From: Terasakiispira papahanaumokuakeensis
GTDB taxonomy: Bacteria > Pseudomonadota > Gammaproteobacteria > Pseudomonadales > Halomonadaceae
DNA: 64,000 nt
Direction: 5' to 3'
Assembly: GCF_001709345.1 (NCBI RefSeq)
Contig: NZ_MDTQ01000001.1
Span: 1,096,742-1,160,741, forward strand
Both the position numbers and the translations under genes were made by a program. Under the pieces are notes generated by a model. That model ran no database searches, was not told the DNA's origin, and was given only the letters and a program-made list of their open reading frames with translations. Of this stretch, positions 26,765 to 35,383 are shown piece after piece; position 1 is the stretch's first letter, and the number at the start of each line of letters is the position of its first letter.

Positions 26765-27304
26765 ATGGCAAGTGACCAACTGCCCGACACTATCGATCCC
26801 TGGAAATACTGTCAGTCCGGCCGTGAGCTGAAACTGACACTGGACCAGGCGCTGTTTAAGCGAGCCAGTGAAATGCTGGTCGAAGTGAAAGGCCAAATGG
26901 AGTTTGAACTCCAGTTTGATATGGACCCGCAGCGTCAACCCTTTGTTAAAGGGCATCTGCGTGGCGAGGCCGTATTGACGTGTCAGCGTTGTTTGCAGCC
27001 GATGACCGCACCTCTTGATGATGATTTCATCTGGGGGCTGGTCCGCTCGGAAGAAGCTGCTGAGAATCTGCCGCGTCTTTATGAGCCTGTCATGATTGAG
27101 GATGAAAAGCTCGACCTGATGTCAGTGTTAGAAGATGAATTGATTCTGGCACTTCCGGTCGTGGCGCTGCATCCCGAAGAAGTTTGTCAGCTGACGCTTT
27201 CCGAGAAGGCTCGGCTGGAAGAGGCACCGAAGGCGGATGACGCCTCGGAAAACCCGTTCAGTGCTTTGGCTGACCTTAAGCGTTCGCTGCAGTCGAAGCA
27301 GTGA
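26765..27304 (+). CDS. yceD: YceD/DUF177 23S rRNA accumulation protein
   Basis: The 179-residue protein belongs to the YceD (DUF177) family linked to 23S rRNA accumulation and found upstream of rpmF. Landmarks are DTIDPWKYC at the N-terminus, LTCQRCLQPM with the conserved CxxC near residue 75, LYEPVMIEDEKLDLMSVLEDELILALPVV, and a C-terminal ENPFSALADLKRSLQ; these align closely with the E. coli protein. A longer reading from 26720 would start inside the predicted -35 box, so ATG 26765 is preferred. rpmF follows 25 nt later. Confidence 0.93.
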   Translation: MASDQLPDTIDPWKYCQSGRELKLTLDQALFKRASEMLVEVKGQMEFELQFDMDPQRQPFVKGHLRGEAVLTCQRCLQPMTAPLDDDFIWGLVRSEEAAENLPRLYEPVMIEDEKLDLMSVLEDELILALPVVALHPEEVCQLTLSEKARLEEAPKADDASENPFSALADLKRSLQSKQ

Positions 27305-27329
27305 CTAACATTGAGTCCAGGAGTAAATC

Positions 27330-27506
27330 ATGGCCGTTCAACAGAACCGCAAAACCCGTTCTAAGCGCGGTATGCGTCGTTCTCACGATGCACTGAATAA
27401 TACCGCTGCAATTTCCGTCGATGCGAACACTGGTGAGACTCATCGTCGCCACCACGTGACGCCGGATGGTTTCTTCAAAGGCCGCCAGGTCGCCGACAAG
27501 GGCTAA
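27330..27506 (+). CDS. rpmF: 50S ribosomal protein L32
   Basis: A 58-residue ORF starts [20 protein letters not shown] and ends [12 protein letters not shown], the full length of L32. It is basic at the N-terminus and lacks the four zinc cysteines of the C+ form, as in many gammaproteobacteria. A strong AGGAG lies 6 nt before ATG. It sits between yceD and plsX in the order conserved across gammaproteobacteria. Confidence 0.98.
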   Translation: MAVQQNRKTRSKRGMRRSHDALNNTAAISVDANTGETHRRHHVTPDGFFKGRQVADKG

Positions 27507-28583
27507 GTGCCCTTTTCGAGCCTTCCGGTCACCGGGTCGTCCGACTTTCTTGTGAAGATTGCGGTTGATGCCATGGGCGGGGACTTAGGTCCTCGCGTCA
27601 ATGTGGCCGGAGCGCTTATTGCGTTAGCAGAGCACCCCGCTCTGGATATCCTCCTTGTGGGCGATCGCCCATCGCTTGAATCTGCCCTGGCGTGTCATGC
27701 GCTTGCAGCAGATTATGCTCATCGTCTCCAAATTCTTCATGCGCCTAGTGCCATTGCGATGGATGCGCGCCCTTCCTCTGTATTGAGAGGCAAGGCTGAC
27801 TCGTCCATGCATATCGCATTGCAACAGGTGGCAGAAGGCAAGGCGATGGCGTGTGTTAGCGCCGGCAATACGGGCGCCTTGATGGTGTTGGGGCGACAGC
27901 TGTTGGGGATGCCGCCGGGGATTCAGCGGCCTGCGATCAGTACCGCTATCCCTACTCGTCAGGGACGCTGTTATATGTTGGATCTCGGCGCGAATGTCGA
28001 TTGCGAAGCTGAGCAATTACTGCAGTTCGCGTTGATGGGGTCAGCCATGGTCGAGCTGGTGGATGGCGTCAAGCGCCCTCGTGTTGGTTTGCTCAACGTG
28101 GGGGTTGAAGATATTAAAGGCAATCTGCAGGTCCGTCGTGCCGCAGCGTTGATTGCGGCCTGTACAGACCTGAATTACATCGGTTATTTGGAAGGTGATC
28201 AAATCTTTCAAGATCAGGCGGATGTGGTGGTCTGTGATGGATTTGTGGGCAATGTGGCGCTGAAAACCAGTGAGGGACTGGCGCGACTGTTGTCATCACG
28301 AATTCGAGACCTGTTTGCTGAAAGTTGGTATGCCCGTCTGGTGAGTCTTATGGCCAGGCCATTGTTAAAGCGTCTACGGGCCCAGATGGATCCCGTACGT
28401 TACAACGGTGGCAGCTTGCTGGGGCTGCAAGGGACGGTGATTAAAAGTCATGGTAGTGCGGATGCACGAGGTATGGCTTATGCCATTGCGCGTGCATTAC
28501 GAGAGGCTGAGCATGGACTTGCTGAAGGCCTTTATACACACATGACTGCTCGCATGGCCAAAGCTGCGACAGGTCATGCTTGA
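27507..28583 (+). CDS. plsX: Phosphate acyltransferase PlsX
   Basis: PlsX converts acyl-ACP to acyl-phosphate, the first step of phospholipid synthesis with PlsY. Landmarks: KIAVDAMGGDLGPRVNV near the N-terminus, MDARPSSVLRGKADSSM, ACVSAGNTGALMVLG, YMLDLGANVDC, VVVCDGFVGNVALKTSEG, and GTVIKSHGSAD near the end. Two GTG starts are possible: 27507, right after the rpmF stop with AAGGG 4 nt upstream, or 27552, which matches the usual N-terminus but has a poor ribosome site. With 27507 the protein is 358 residues, with 27552 343. The operon continues to fabD. Confidence 0.95.
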   Translation: MPFSSLPVTGSSDFLVKIAVDAMGGDLGPRVNVAGALIALAEHPALDILLVGDRPSLESALACHALAADYAHRLQILHAPSAIAMDARPSSVLRGKADSSMHIALQQVAEGKAMACVSAGNTGALMVLGRQLLGMPPGIQRPAISTAIPTRQGRCYMLDLGANVDCEAEQLLQFALMGSAMVELVDGVKRPRVGLLNVGVEDIKGNLQVRRAAALIAACTDLNYIGYLEGDQIFQDQADVVVCDGFVGNVALKTSEGLARLLSSRIRDLFAESWYARLVSLMARPLLKRLRAQMDPVRYNGGSLLGLQGTVIKSHGSADARGMAYAIARALREAEHGLAEGLYTHMTARMAKAATGHA

Positions 28584-28614
28584 TCAGTTCAGTCGCTGTC
28601 TTTAGGGCTGGCTG

Positions 28615-28653
28615 TGCTAGAATGCGCGACCGTTACTGCCTGATACAGGCAGT
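28615..28653 (+). promoter_or_regulatory. Extended -10 promoter and 5'-end hairpin before fabD
   Basis: TGC-TAGAAT (28615-28623) fits an extended -10 promoter; the -35 is weak. About 12 nt later ACTGCCTG (28635-28642) and CAGGCAGT (28646-28653) form a perfect 8-bp stem with a 3-nt loop, which would cap the 5' end of the fabD transcript. Confidence 0.5.
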
Positions 28654-28694
28654 GTGGGTTAGTTAACAGGACGATATAACGATTAGGGTGACTT

Positions 28695-29648
28695 ATGATT
28701 TCGTCACTGGCTTTTGTCTTCCCGGGTCAGGGCTCGCAACAAGTTGGCATGCTGGCGGCTTTAGCCGAACGCTATGCTGTAGTGCGAACCACTTTTGAGG
28801 AAGCTTCTCGGGTACTGGGTTACGATCTCTGGCAATTGGTTCAGGAAGGGCCGGCCGAAGATCTCAATCAGACCGACCGAACGCAACCCGCTTTGTTGGC
28901 CGCAAGTGTGGCTTTATGGCGAGTGTGGCAAGAATTGGAAGGTCCGCGACCTGTGTGGATGGCGGGCCATAGTTTAGGTGAATACAGTGCTTTAACCTGT
29001 GCGGGTGCCATGGACTTTGCGGATGCGGTGCGTTTAGTGCGGCTGCGGGGCGAGTTTATGCAGCAGGCAGTACCGCCGGGTGAAGGCGCGATGGCGGCGA
29101 TATTGGGCCTGGATGATGCTCAAGTGCAGTCTGCCTGCGCTGACGCAGCGCAAGGTGAAGTCGTCGAAGCGGTCAATTATAATGCGCCCGGCCAAGTCGT
29201 GATTGCCGGTGGCAGCGCGGCTGTTGAACGTGCGATAGCGGCCTGTCAGGCGGCAGGGGCAAAACGTGCGATGGCTTTACCAGTGAGTGTGCCATCGCAT
29301 TGTGCATTGATGAAGCCCGCTGCTGAGCAATTAGCTGAGGAGCTGACACGTATTGAACTGCGTGTGCCACGAGTGCCGGTTGTCCAAAATGTGCATGCGC
29401 GTCCTGAGCAGGATGTGGGGGCTATTCGTCAGAATTTAGTGGAACAGCTTTATCAGCCTGTACGCTGGGTCGAAAGCATTCAATTTATGGCCGAGCAAGG
29501 CGTTGAACAGTATGTTGAGTGTGGGCCGGGTAAGGTGTTGGTTGGCCTCAATAAGCGAATCGTCAAGCCCGCACGTTCTTTGGCGATCAACGATCCAGAT
29601 TCTGTCAGTGCTGCGATTGAGCTGCTCGGTGACGATCAGGATGCTTAA
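28695..29648 (+). CDS. fabD: Malonyl-CoA:ACP transacylase
   Basis: FabD loads malonate onto ACP for fatty acid synthesis. The 317-residue protein has FVFPGQGSQQVGML at the N-terminus, the nucleophile motif GHSLGEYSA (serine near residue 93), the arginine-containing VRLRGEFMQQA, the histidine in VSVPSHCALMKPA near 202, and the C-terminal VECGPGKVLVGLNKRI. It forms fabD-fabG-acpP with the carrier protein and reductase. Length and all catalytic residues are normal. Confidence 0.98.
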   Translation: MISSLAFVFPGQGSQQVGMLAALAERYAVVRTTFEEASRVLGYDLWQLVQEGPAEDLNQTDRTQPALLAASVALWRVWQELEGPRPVWMAGHSLGEYSALTCAGAMDFADAVRLVRLRGEFMQQAVPPGEGAMAAILGLDDAQVQSACADAAQGEVVEAVNYNAPGQVVIAGGSAAVERAIAACQAAGAKRAMALPVSVPSHCALMKPAAEQLAEELTRIELRVPRVPVVQNVHARPEQDVGAIRQNLVEQLYQPVRWVESIQFMAEQGVEQYVECGPGKVLVGLNKRIVKPARSLAINDPDSVSAAIELLGDDQDA

Positions 29649-29666
29649 TGACACAAGGGGAATGCA

Positions 29667-30425
29667 ATGAGTCTGCAAGGGGAATCTTTGCAAGATAAAG
29701 TGGCCTTAGTCACTGGTGCAAGCCGAGGGATCGGCCGTGCTATTGCTTTGGAGTTGGGCCGTCGTGGTGCGACAGTCATCGGAACTGCCACCAGTGAAGG
29801 AGGCGCTCAGCGTATTACTGAAGGGCTGAGCGAAGCCGGTATTCAGGGTGAGGGGCTTGTCCTCAATGTCACCGATGCCGACTCTGTCAGTGAAGCACTC
29901 AAGACCATCACGGAGCGTTACGGCGCCCCCTTGATATTGGTCAATAATGCCGGCATTACACGCGATAATATCCTGATGCGGATGAAAGAAGACGAATGGG
30001 ATGACGTGGTTGATACCAATCTCAAGTCTGTTTACCGCATGAGTAAAACCTGTATGCGTGCGATGACCAAAGCGCGTTGGGGCCGTATCATTAATATCAG
30101 TTCTGTTGTCGCCACCATGGGGAATGCAGGACAGTCTAACTATGCTGCTGCGAAAGCCGGTATGGAAGGGTTTACACGTGCATTGGCAAGAGAGTTAGGT
30201 GCACGTAATATCACGGTCAACGCGGTTGCCCCAGGGTTTATCGCGACAGATATGACTGAGAGCTTGCCGGAAGCGCATAAAGAAGCGCTTTTGGCACAAA
30301 TTCCGCTGGCCCGACTGGGGCAGCCGGAAGAGATCGCAGCAGCCGTCGGTTTTCTGGCTAGTGAATCAGCCGGTTATATTTCCGGTGAAACACTGAGTGT
30401 GAATGGCGGCATGAATATGCGTTGA
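29667..30425 (+). CDS. fabG: 3-oxoacyl-[ACP] reductase
   Basis: FabG performs the NADPH-dependent reduction of 3-oxoacyl-ACP. The 252-residue short-chain dehydrogenase has the cofactor motif VTGASRGIGRAIALELG, NNAGITRDNILMRM, the catalytic serine in NISSVV near residue 147, YxxxK as YAAAK near 158, and the C-terminal LSVNGGMNM. It starts 18 nt after fabD with an AAGGGGAATG ribosome site. The 162-nt gap to acpP shows a possible promoter (TTGCGT at 30464, TACACT at 30487) overlapping CCGGT/ACCGG, of low certainty. Confidence 0.98.
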   Translation: MSLQGESLQDKVALVTGASRGIGRAIALELGRRGATVIGTATSEGGAQRITEGLSEAGIQGEGLVLNVTDADSVSEALKTITERYGAPLILVNNAGITRDNILMRMKEDEWDDVVDTNLKSVYRMSKTCMRAMTKARWGRIINISSVVATMGNAGQSNYAAAKAGMEGFTRALARELGARNITVNAVAPGFIATDMTESLPEAHKEALLAQIPLARLGQPEEIAAAVGFLASESAGYISGETLSVNGGMNMR

Positions 30426-30587
30426 TTCGGTGTTGCAAGGTCACGTGTGTCTGCAATCTGCAGTTGCGTGGCATGCAGCCGGTTTATACACTACCGGGCA
30501 GTTCACGGCTGTGATCGACGGTTCCGACTGTTGACCCTCAGTCAGAGCTGTCCACCAACAGGACTCTAACCAGGAGCAAAAGAAGTC

Positions 30588-30821
30588 ATGAGCACCATTG
30601 AAGAGCGCGTTAAGAAGATTGTTGCAGAGCAGCTGGGTGTTAAAGAAGAAGAAATCCAGACCGCATCTTCCTTTGTTGAAGATCTGGGTGCTGATTCTCT
30701 GGACACCGTAGAGCTGGTGATGGCTCTGGAAGAGGAATTTGAAACTGAAATTCCTGATGAAGAAGCTGAAAAGATCACCACTGTTCAAGAAGCAATCGAC
30801 TATGTTGTTGCCCATCAGTAA
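30588..30821 (+). CDS. acpP: Acyl carrier protein
   Basis: This 77-residue acidic protein has the phosphopantetheine site [19 protein letters not shown] with serine near residue 37, the universal ACP motif. N-terminal [22 protein letters not shown] and C-terminal DYVVAHQ match E. coli AcpP closely. It is the carrier for fatty acid and lipid A acyl chains. AGGAG lies about 11 nt before ATG. A strong terminator follows at 30881-30917, so fabF does not follow directly as it does in most relatives. Confidence 0.99.
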   Translation: MSTIEERVKKIVAEQLGVKEEEIQTASSFVEDLGADSLDTVELVMALEEEFETEIPDEEAEKITTVQEAIDYVVAHQ

Positions 30822-30880
30822 TTGATGAGGTTCACAACATTGAACAGCTAGCGGTGCCTTGGCCCCAAGTTGTTCGATAA

Positions 30881-30917
30881 AAGGCCGTACTGATGTGATC
30901 AGTGCGGTCTTTTTTTA
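30881..30917 (+). terminator. Intrinsic terminator after acpP
   Basis: AAGGCCGTACTGAT pairs with ATCAGTGCGGTCTT across a GTG loop, with two G-U pairs, followed by seven T. It lies 60 nt after the acpP stop. Confidence 0.92.
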
Positions 30918-31000
30918 TGTCTGGTGATGTCTGTTAGTGGCCATCGTTGTTTTATCTCTATCTTTGTGCCTTTCTCTATTTGTGTCTTCACTTTCATTTC

Positions 31001-31030
31001 GACCTTGAATCTTTCGACCTTGAATCTTTC
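31001..31030. repeat. 15-bp tandem duplication
   Basis: GACCTTGAATCTTTC occurs twice in direct succession, with a diverged third unit starting at 31031. It lies between the acpP terminator and the marR operator; the rest of 30918-31055 is AT-rich without a gene. Confidence 0.9.
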
Positions 31031-31055
31031 GGTTTTGAATATTTTGGTTTTTCAT

Positions 31056-31094
31056 ATAGTTGCTTTGCTAACGAACTATCGGTATGATCGATAG
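31056..31094 (+). promoter_or_regulatory. Operator-like palindromes at the marR start
   Basis: ATAGTT (31056-31061) and AACTAT (31074-31079) form a perfect spaced inverted repeat, and CTATCG (31076-31081) pairs with CGATAG (31089-31094) over the start codon. The first arm overlaps a -10-like TATAGT (31055-31060). Autorepression by the MarR protein through these sites is likely by family analogy. Confidence 0.55.
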
Positions 31095-31608
31095 CATGGC
31101 AATTAAAAAAAGCAAGGTGGATCCTGATTCACCGGTAACGCCGTCGAATGTGATGGACTCTTCTAGTCAAAGCAAAGCACTTGGCTTGCGCTTACGCCAC
31201 ATTCATCGGCTCTGGCGCACCGTAGTGGATCATACCGTTAAACCATTACAGCTAACCCAGCCGCGTTGGATGACGTTGGTCATGTTGCATCATCTGGGAC
31301 AGGGTGTAAGTCAACGGGTCTTAGCGCAAGCGCTGGAAGTTGAAATGTCGTCCCTATCCAGGACATTGGATCAGCTGAGTCGACAAGGCTTAGTTGATCG
31401 TAATGTCTGTTCTGCAGACCGTCGTGCCCGGGAAATAGGGTTGACCGAAGCCGGGCAGAAAGTTTTGATGCAGCTGGATCAGCAAACGGCTCAGGTGCGA
31501 CAGGCACTTTTGTCGGGTATTTCTAAAGAGGCGCTTGAAGTGTTTGAGCAGGTATTGGATCAGATTGAGTGCAATGCTCAACGGTGTTTACAGCCTGTAG
31601 ATGAATAA
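31084..31608 (+). CDS. MarR-family transcriptional regulator
   Basis: The 174-residue protein has the winged-helix MarR fold: LRLRHIHRLWRTVVDH, then LTQPRWMTLVMLHHLGQGVSQRVLAQALEVEMSSLSRTLDQL as the recognition region near residue 55-95, then the wing DRNVCSADRRAREIGLTEAG. Such proteins usually repress adjacent efflux genes and release on binding phenolic or amphipathic ligands. It precedes hlyD and the DUF2955 gene. ATG 31084 has no clear ribosome site; ATG 31096 is an alternative. Ligand unknown. Confidence 0.88.
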   Translation: MIDSMAIKKSKVDPDSPVTPSNVMDSSSQSKALGLRLRHIHRLWRTVVDHTVKPLQLTQPRWMTLVMLHHLGQGVSQRVLAQALEVEMSSLSRTLDQLSRQGLVDRNVCSADRRAREIGLTEAGQKVLMQLDQQTAQVRQALLSGISKEALEVFEQVLDQIECNAQRCLQPVDE

Positions 31609-31712
31609 TGTCTTGCAGTGAAATGGGTGGGGCTTTGCGCCGTTGAGCGGTGCGTCTGTGTGGTCATTAATACTGCTAATCTGACAAAGTCGATGGATTT
31701 CTTGGGGATAGT

Positions 31713-32774
31713 ATGACTCCTGAACAGCGTTTTGCACGCTGGGTTCGCTGGTCGAGCCTGGTCTTTCTATTGTGTTTCATTTATTTCGTAATCGCCGATT
31801 CATTGATGCCGCTGACACCTCAAGCACGTTTTTTGCGTGAGGTGACTCAGGTGGCGCCCGTGTTAGGTGGGCGAGTGACGGAAGTGGCTGTTCATGATCA
31901 TGATCATGTCAATCAAGGGGATCTGCTATTCAAAATAGACCCCGAGCCGTATCACATTGCGGTGGATAAAGCAGAATTGGCGCTTGAGCAGGCGCGCCGG
32001 GAGAATGCAGAGCTTGAAGCTTCTTTAGCGGCCGCCCGGGCGGATCTGCTGGCACGCCAAGCCGATGCCGATGAGCTGGCAAGAGAACAGCAACGTTCGG
32101 AGTCATTGCTGTCCAAACATAATATTTCTCAGCAGCAGTATGACCAGATTCAGGCCCAATATGCCGCAGCCAAGGCACAGGTTGCAGCGGCTAAAGCCCG
32201 TATTGATCAATTGGAAGTGCAGCGAGGGGAGTCGGGCGAGCAGAACTTGAAATTACGTCAGGCCCGTAATGCACTGAAGCAGGCGCGTCTCAACTTGTCC
32301 TGGACTGAAGTGAGGGCTGATCAGTCGGGTGTGGTGTCTAATATGCAATTGGATGTGGGGAGTTATGCCAATGCGGGTAGCCCCGTGATGGCTTTGGTGG
32401 GCGATACGCCAGAGGTCGTGGCTGATTTTCGCGAAAAAAGCTTGCGACATATTCAGCATGGCGATCGTGCCTGGGTCAGTTTTGATGCTTGGCCGGGTGA
32501 AGTATTTGCTGCGACTGCACAGCGCATCGATGCGGGGGTACGTGATGGCCAATTGCTGCCTAACGGTCAGCTCATTGATATTCCGACTACGAATCGGTGG
32601 GTACGCGACGCTCAGCGCTTAAGGTTGCATGCACGCTTTGATTCATTGCCTGAGCCGATGCCCGCCAGTGGTGCCCGGGTCACGGTGCAATTGGTGCCAC
32701 ATAATCATCCCATTGCCGCTTTCTTCGCCCGCATCCAAATTCATGTGATCAGCCTGATGCATTATGTCTACTAA
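31713..32774 (+). CDS. HlyD/EmrA-family membrane fusion protein
   Basis: The 353-residue protein has one N-terminal membrane helix (SLVFLLCFIYFVIADSL), a lipoyl half-motif (VAPVLGGRVTEVAVHDHDHVNQGDLLFKID), a long alpha-helical hairpin rich in A, E, Q and R at about 85-185, and a second lipoyl and beta-barrel segment (LSWTEVRADQSGVVSNMQLDVGSY). It would span the periplasm and link an inner-membrane pump to an outer-membrane channel. The DUF2955 permease starts 11 nt before its end, so the two are a pump pair under the upstream MarR regulator. Substrate unknown; aromatic acids are typical. Confidence 0.88.
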   Translation: MTPEQRFARWVRWSSLVFLLCFIYFVIADSLMPLTPQARFLREVTQVAPVLGGRVTEVAVHDHDHVNQGDLLFKIDPEPYHIAVDKAELALEQARRENAELEASLAAARADLLARQADADELAREQQRSESLLSKHNISQQQYDQIQAQYAAAKAQVAAAKARIDQLEVQRGESGEQNLKLRQARNALKQARLNLSWTEVRADQSGVVSNMQLDVGSYANAGSPVMALVGDTPEVVADFREKSLRHIQHGDRAWVSFDAWPGEVFAATAQRIDAGVRDGQLLPNGQLIDIPTTNRWVRDAQRLRLHARFDSLPEPMPASGARVTVQLVPHNHPIAAFFARIQIHVISLMHYVY

Positions 32775-33981
32775 GATGGGATCTGATCAAAACGGGTCGA
32801 CGGTTCAGTCCGCAGATTCAGTGGAACCTGAAACAGGCCAGTCGGCTCAGGGTCAGGTTGATCGAGGGGCCTTATCCAGCTCACCGCAGCGGTTGCGTGA
32901 TACGTTAGCTTGGCTGCTAGGACCTTTTGCGCCGCAAGGCGGGCATGCGATGCCTGGAGCGCCTAATCTTTCGGCCCCTGGCCTGAGGCGCGTACTGAGA
33001 ACTGCGATTGGTGCAGTGCTGGGCTTTTTGATCAGTCAGCTGATGGATTGGAACTACGGCGTTTTCTTCACGGTATTTCCCATGTTTTTGTTGGGGATGG
33101 TGCCGCGTGTGAATGGCCATGTGATGCGGCAGTTTATCGGTAGCGCCTTGGTTAATTGTGTCGAAGTGAGTGTGGTGGTGGGCTTTTTGCACCATTGGCC
33201 CTTGATCATGACGGGTGTGGTCTTTGTGCTGTTTTATACCCGATTTGCGTTAATGGCGCGGGGGCCGATGTTTTTATTCGGGGCCAACGGTATTTTGACT
33301 TTAAGCGTGATGCTGCACTTTGGCAGTTATGTGAGTGTGGATCTCTTTGATCTGATGATGAGCACGGTCGTGGCCTCGGTGCTGGCTGTTGGGATCGCAT
33401 TGCTGATGTGGCAACTGATTCCTGAGCATGAAGAGATTGCACTCCCAGCCAAAGGCCAAAAATCACTGGCTCAAATTCGCCATGAGACCGTGATGGGGGC
33501 GAGTATGGCCACCTTGTCATTTGTGGTATTCCAGACGCTGGATTTGCGTGATTCGCTATCGGCACAAATGGCCACAATCTTGATCCTCTTTTCTTTGCAT
33601 TATCCCGGTGCCATGGTGTCAGCACAGAAGCGTGCGATGGGCACTTTTTTGGGCTCTTTGTTAGCTATTGTGATGCAGCTGCTACTGTATACTCATGCCG
33701 ATAATCTTATGCTAGTGACGATGTTCTATTTTATTGGGCTCATGTTGTTTGCTCGTGCCCATATCCTCGAAGGGGGAGCGTCAGGTGTAGGCTTCGGTGG
33801 AATGACCACCATGGGCATTCTCTTCGGGCAGTATGTCTCGCCTCATCAGGATTTGGTTTATAGCGCTTTTTATCGGATTTCTTCGGTATCTTTTGCTTTG
33901 CTGGCGGGGCTGGTGGTGATGTCGGTAATGCATCGTATGTTGAACTGCTTTGAGCCTGTGCGCAGTGATGTCAGTTTTTAA
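32764..33981 (+). CDS. DUF2955/FUSC-like membrane protein
   Basis: The 405-residue protein has a polar N-terminus of about 70 residues, then two sets of about five membrane helices. The motifs RRVLRTAIGAVLGFLISQLMD and NYGVFFTVFPMFLLGMVPR, followed by a repeated half, resemble DUF2955 proteins related to fusaric-acid/aromatic-acid exporters (FUSC, AaeB). It overlaps hlyD by 11 nt, consistent with a two-part efflux pump. No outer-membrane factor is encoded nearby, so it must borrow one, such as a TolC homologue elsewhere. Confidence 0.8.
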   Translation: MSTKMGSDQNGSTVQSADSVEPETGQSAQGQVDRGALSSSPQRLRDTLAWLLGPFAPQGGHAMPGAPNLSAPGLRRVLRTAIGAVLGFLISQLMDWNYGVFFTVFPMFLLGMVPRVNGHVMRQFIGSALVNCVEVSVVVGFLHHWPLIMTGVVFVLFYTRFALMARGPMFLFGANGILTLSVMLHFGSYVSVDLFDLMMSTVVASVLAVGIALLMWQLIPEHEEIALPAKGQKSLAQIRHETVMGASMATLSFVVFQTLDLRDSLSAQMATILILFSLHYPGAMVSAQKRAMGTFLGSLLAIVMQLLLYTHADNLMLVTMFYFIGLMLFARAHILEGGASGVGFGGMTTMGILFGQYVSPHQDLVYSAFYRISSVSFALLAGLVVMSVMHRMLNCFEPVRSDVSF

Positions 33982-34083
33982 AGCTCGGTGATTTTTAATT
34001 AAATGAAGGGCTTGGGATCACGCGCAAGAGGACTTTGTTTCACCCCATGAGTTGCAGAGGTCTGCAAGTGGCCGCGAATCGGG

Positions 34084-34089
34084 TATACT
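34084..34089 (+). promoter_or_regulatory. -10 element for fabF
   Basis: TATACT lies 53 nt before the fabF ATG; a weak -35 (CTGCAA at 34062-34067) is 16 bp upstream. fabF thus has its own promoter, needed because the acpP terminator and efflux module lie in between. Confidence 0.55.
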
Positions 34090-34141
34090 GCGCGCAATTG
34101 TAAAAGCCCGATGGGGCAATAAAGACTCTGGAGGAACAAGA

Positions 34142-35380
34142 ATGCCGCGTAAACGCGTCGTGGTGACCGGGATTGGGCTGGTAACGCCGTTGGGAAATAC
34201 GGTCGACGAAAGTTGGGAAGGCATCCTGGCTGGACGTAGCGGGATCAGCCCGATCGAGCATTTCGATGTCTCGTCTTTTAACACCCGGTTTGGCGGCCAG
34301 GTGAAAGGGTTTGAGATCAGCGATTATTTGTCGCCCAAAGATGCCCGCAAAATGGATACGTTCATTCAATACGGCATGGCTGCAGGCATTCAGGCCGTGC
34401 GCGACGCCGGGTTTGAGTGTTGTGAAGACAATGCAGGGCGTATCGGGGTGGCGATTGGTTCTGGCATTGGCGGGTTGCCGATGATCGAGAAACAGCATTC
34501 GGCCTTGCTGAAAAGTGGGCCGCGTAAGGTCTCACCCTTTTTTGTTCCTGGCTCCATTATCAATATGATTGCCGGTAATCTAGCGATTCATTATGGGTTT
34601 CAAGGCCCGAATATCGCGATTACCACGGCCTGTACCTCCGGTACCCATAATATTGGCTATGCTGCGCGCACGATCGCCTATGGCGATGCTGATATTATGT
34701 TGGCAGGTGGCGCTGAAATGGCGACGACGCCATTGGGTTTAGGAGGCTTCTCTGCCGCACGCGCTTTATCGACGCGCAATGAGGACCCTCAAACCGCCAG
34801 CCGTCCCTGGGATCAAGATCGCGATGGCTTTGTGCTGTCGGATGGCGCCGGCATTATGGTGCTTGAAGAATATGAACATGCTAAAGCACGCGGTGCTAAG
34901 ATTTACGCTGAGCTGACAGGTTTTGGGATGAGCGATGATGCTTTTCACATGACTTCTCCGCCCGAAGATGGACGCGGTGCGGCGGCCTCGATGCGTAATG
35001 CGATTCAGGATGCTCACCTCAACCAGGATCAGTTGCATTATATTAATGCTCACGGCACTTCAACGCCGGCCGGTGATTTAGCCGAGAGTCGTGCTGTTGA
35101 GAAAGTTTTGGGTGAGGCATCACATCAGGTCGCGGTCAGCTCGACTAAATCTATGATCGGTCATCTGCTTGGCGCTGCTGGGGCTGTTGAGGCGATCTTC
35201 TGTGTATTGGCGATTCGTGACCAAGTGGCCCCGCCAACGATCAACTTGGACAATCCTCAAGAGGGGTGTGTGTTGGATTATGTCCCACACGAAGCCCGCT
35301 CTATGGCAATTCAACATGCCATGTCCAACTCCTTTGGCTTTGGTGGCACTAACGGTACCTTGATTTTCAGCAAAGTCTAA
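34142..35380 (+). CDS. fabF: 3-oxoacyl-[ACP] synthase II
   Basis: FabF condenses malonyl-ACP with acyl-ACP in chain elongation and temperature-dependent unsaturation. ATG 34142 follows CTGGAGGAACAAG; a longer frame from 34052 would include the promoter. The 412 residues contain [14 protein letters not shown] at the N-terminus, the catalytic cysteine in [12 protein letters not shown] near residue 163, the histidines in [11 protein letters not shown] and [12 protein letters not shown], and SFGFGGTN near the C-terminus. It is followed directly by pabC. Confidence 0.98.
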   Translation: MPRKRVVVTGIGLVTPLGNTVDESWEGILAGRSGISPIEHFDVSSFNTRFGGQVKGFEISDYLSPKDARKMDTFIQYGMAAGIQAVRDAGFECCEDNAGRIGVAIGSGIGGLPMIEKQHSALLKSGPRKVSPFFVPGSIINMIAGNLAIHYGFQGPNIAITTACTSGTHNIGYAARTIAYGDADIMLAGGAEMATTPLGLGGFSAARALSTRNEDPQTASRPWDQDRDGFVLSDGAGIMVLEEYEHAKARGAKIYAELTGFGMSDDAFHMTSPPEDGRGAAASMRNAIQDAHLNQDQLHYINAHGTSTPAGDLAESRAVEKVLGEASHQVAVSSTKSMIGHLLGAAGAVEAIFCVLAIRDQVAPPTINLDNPQEGCVLDYVPHEARSMAIQHAMSNSFGFGGTNGTLIFSKV

Positions 35381-35383
35381 TTG

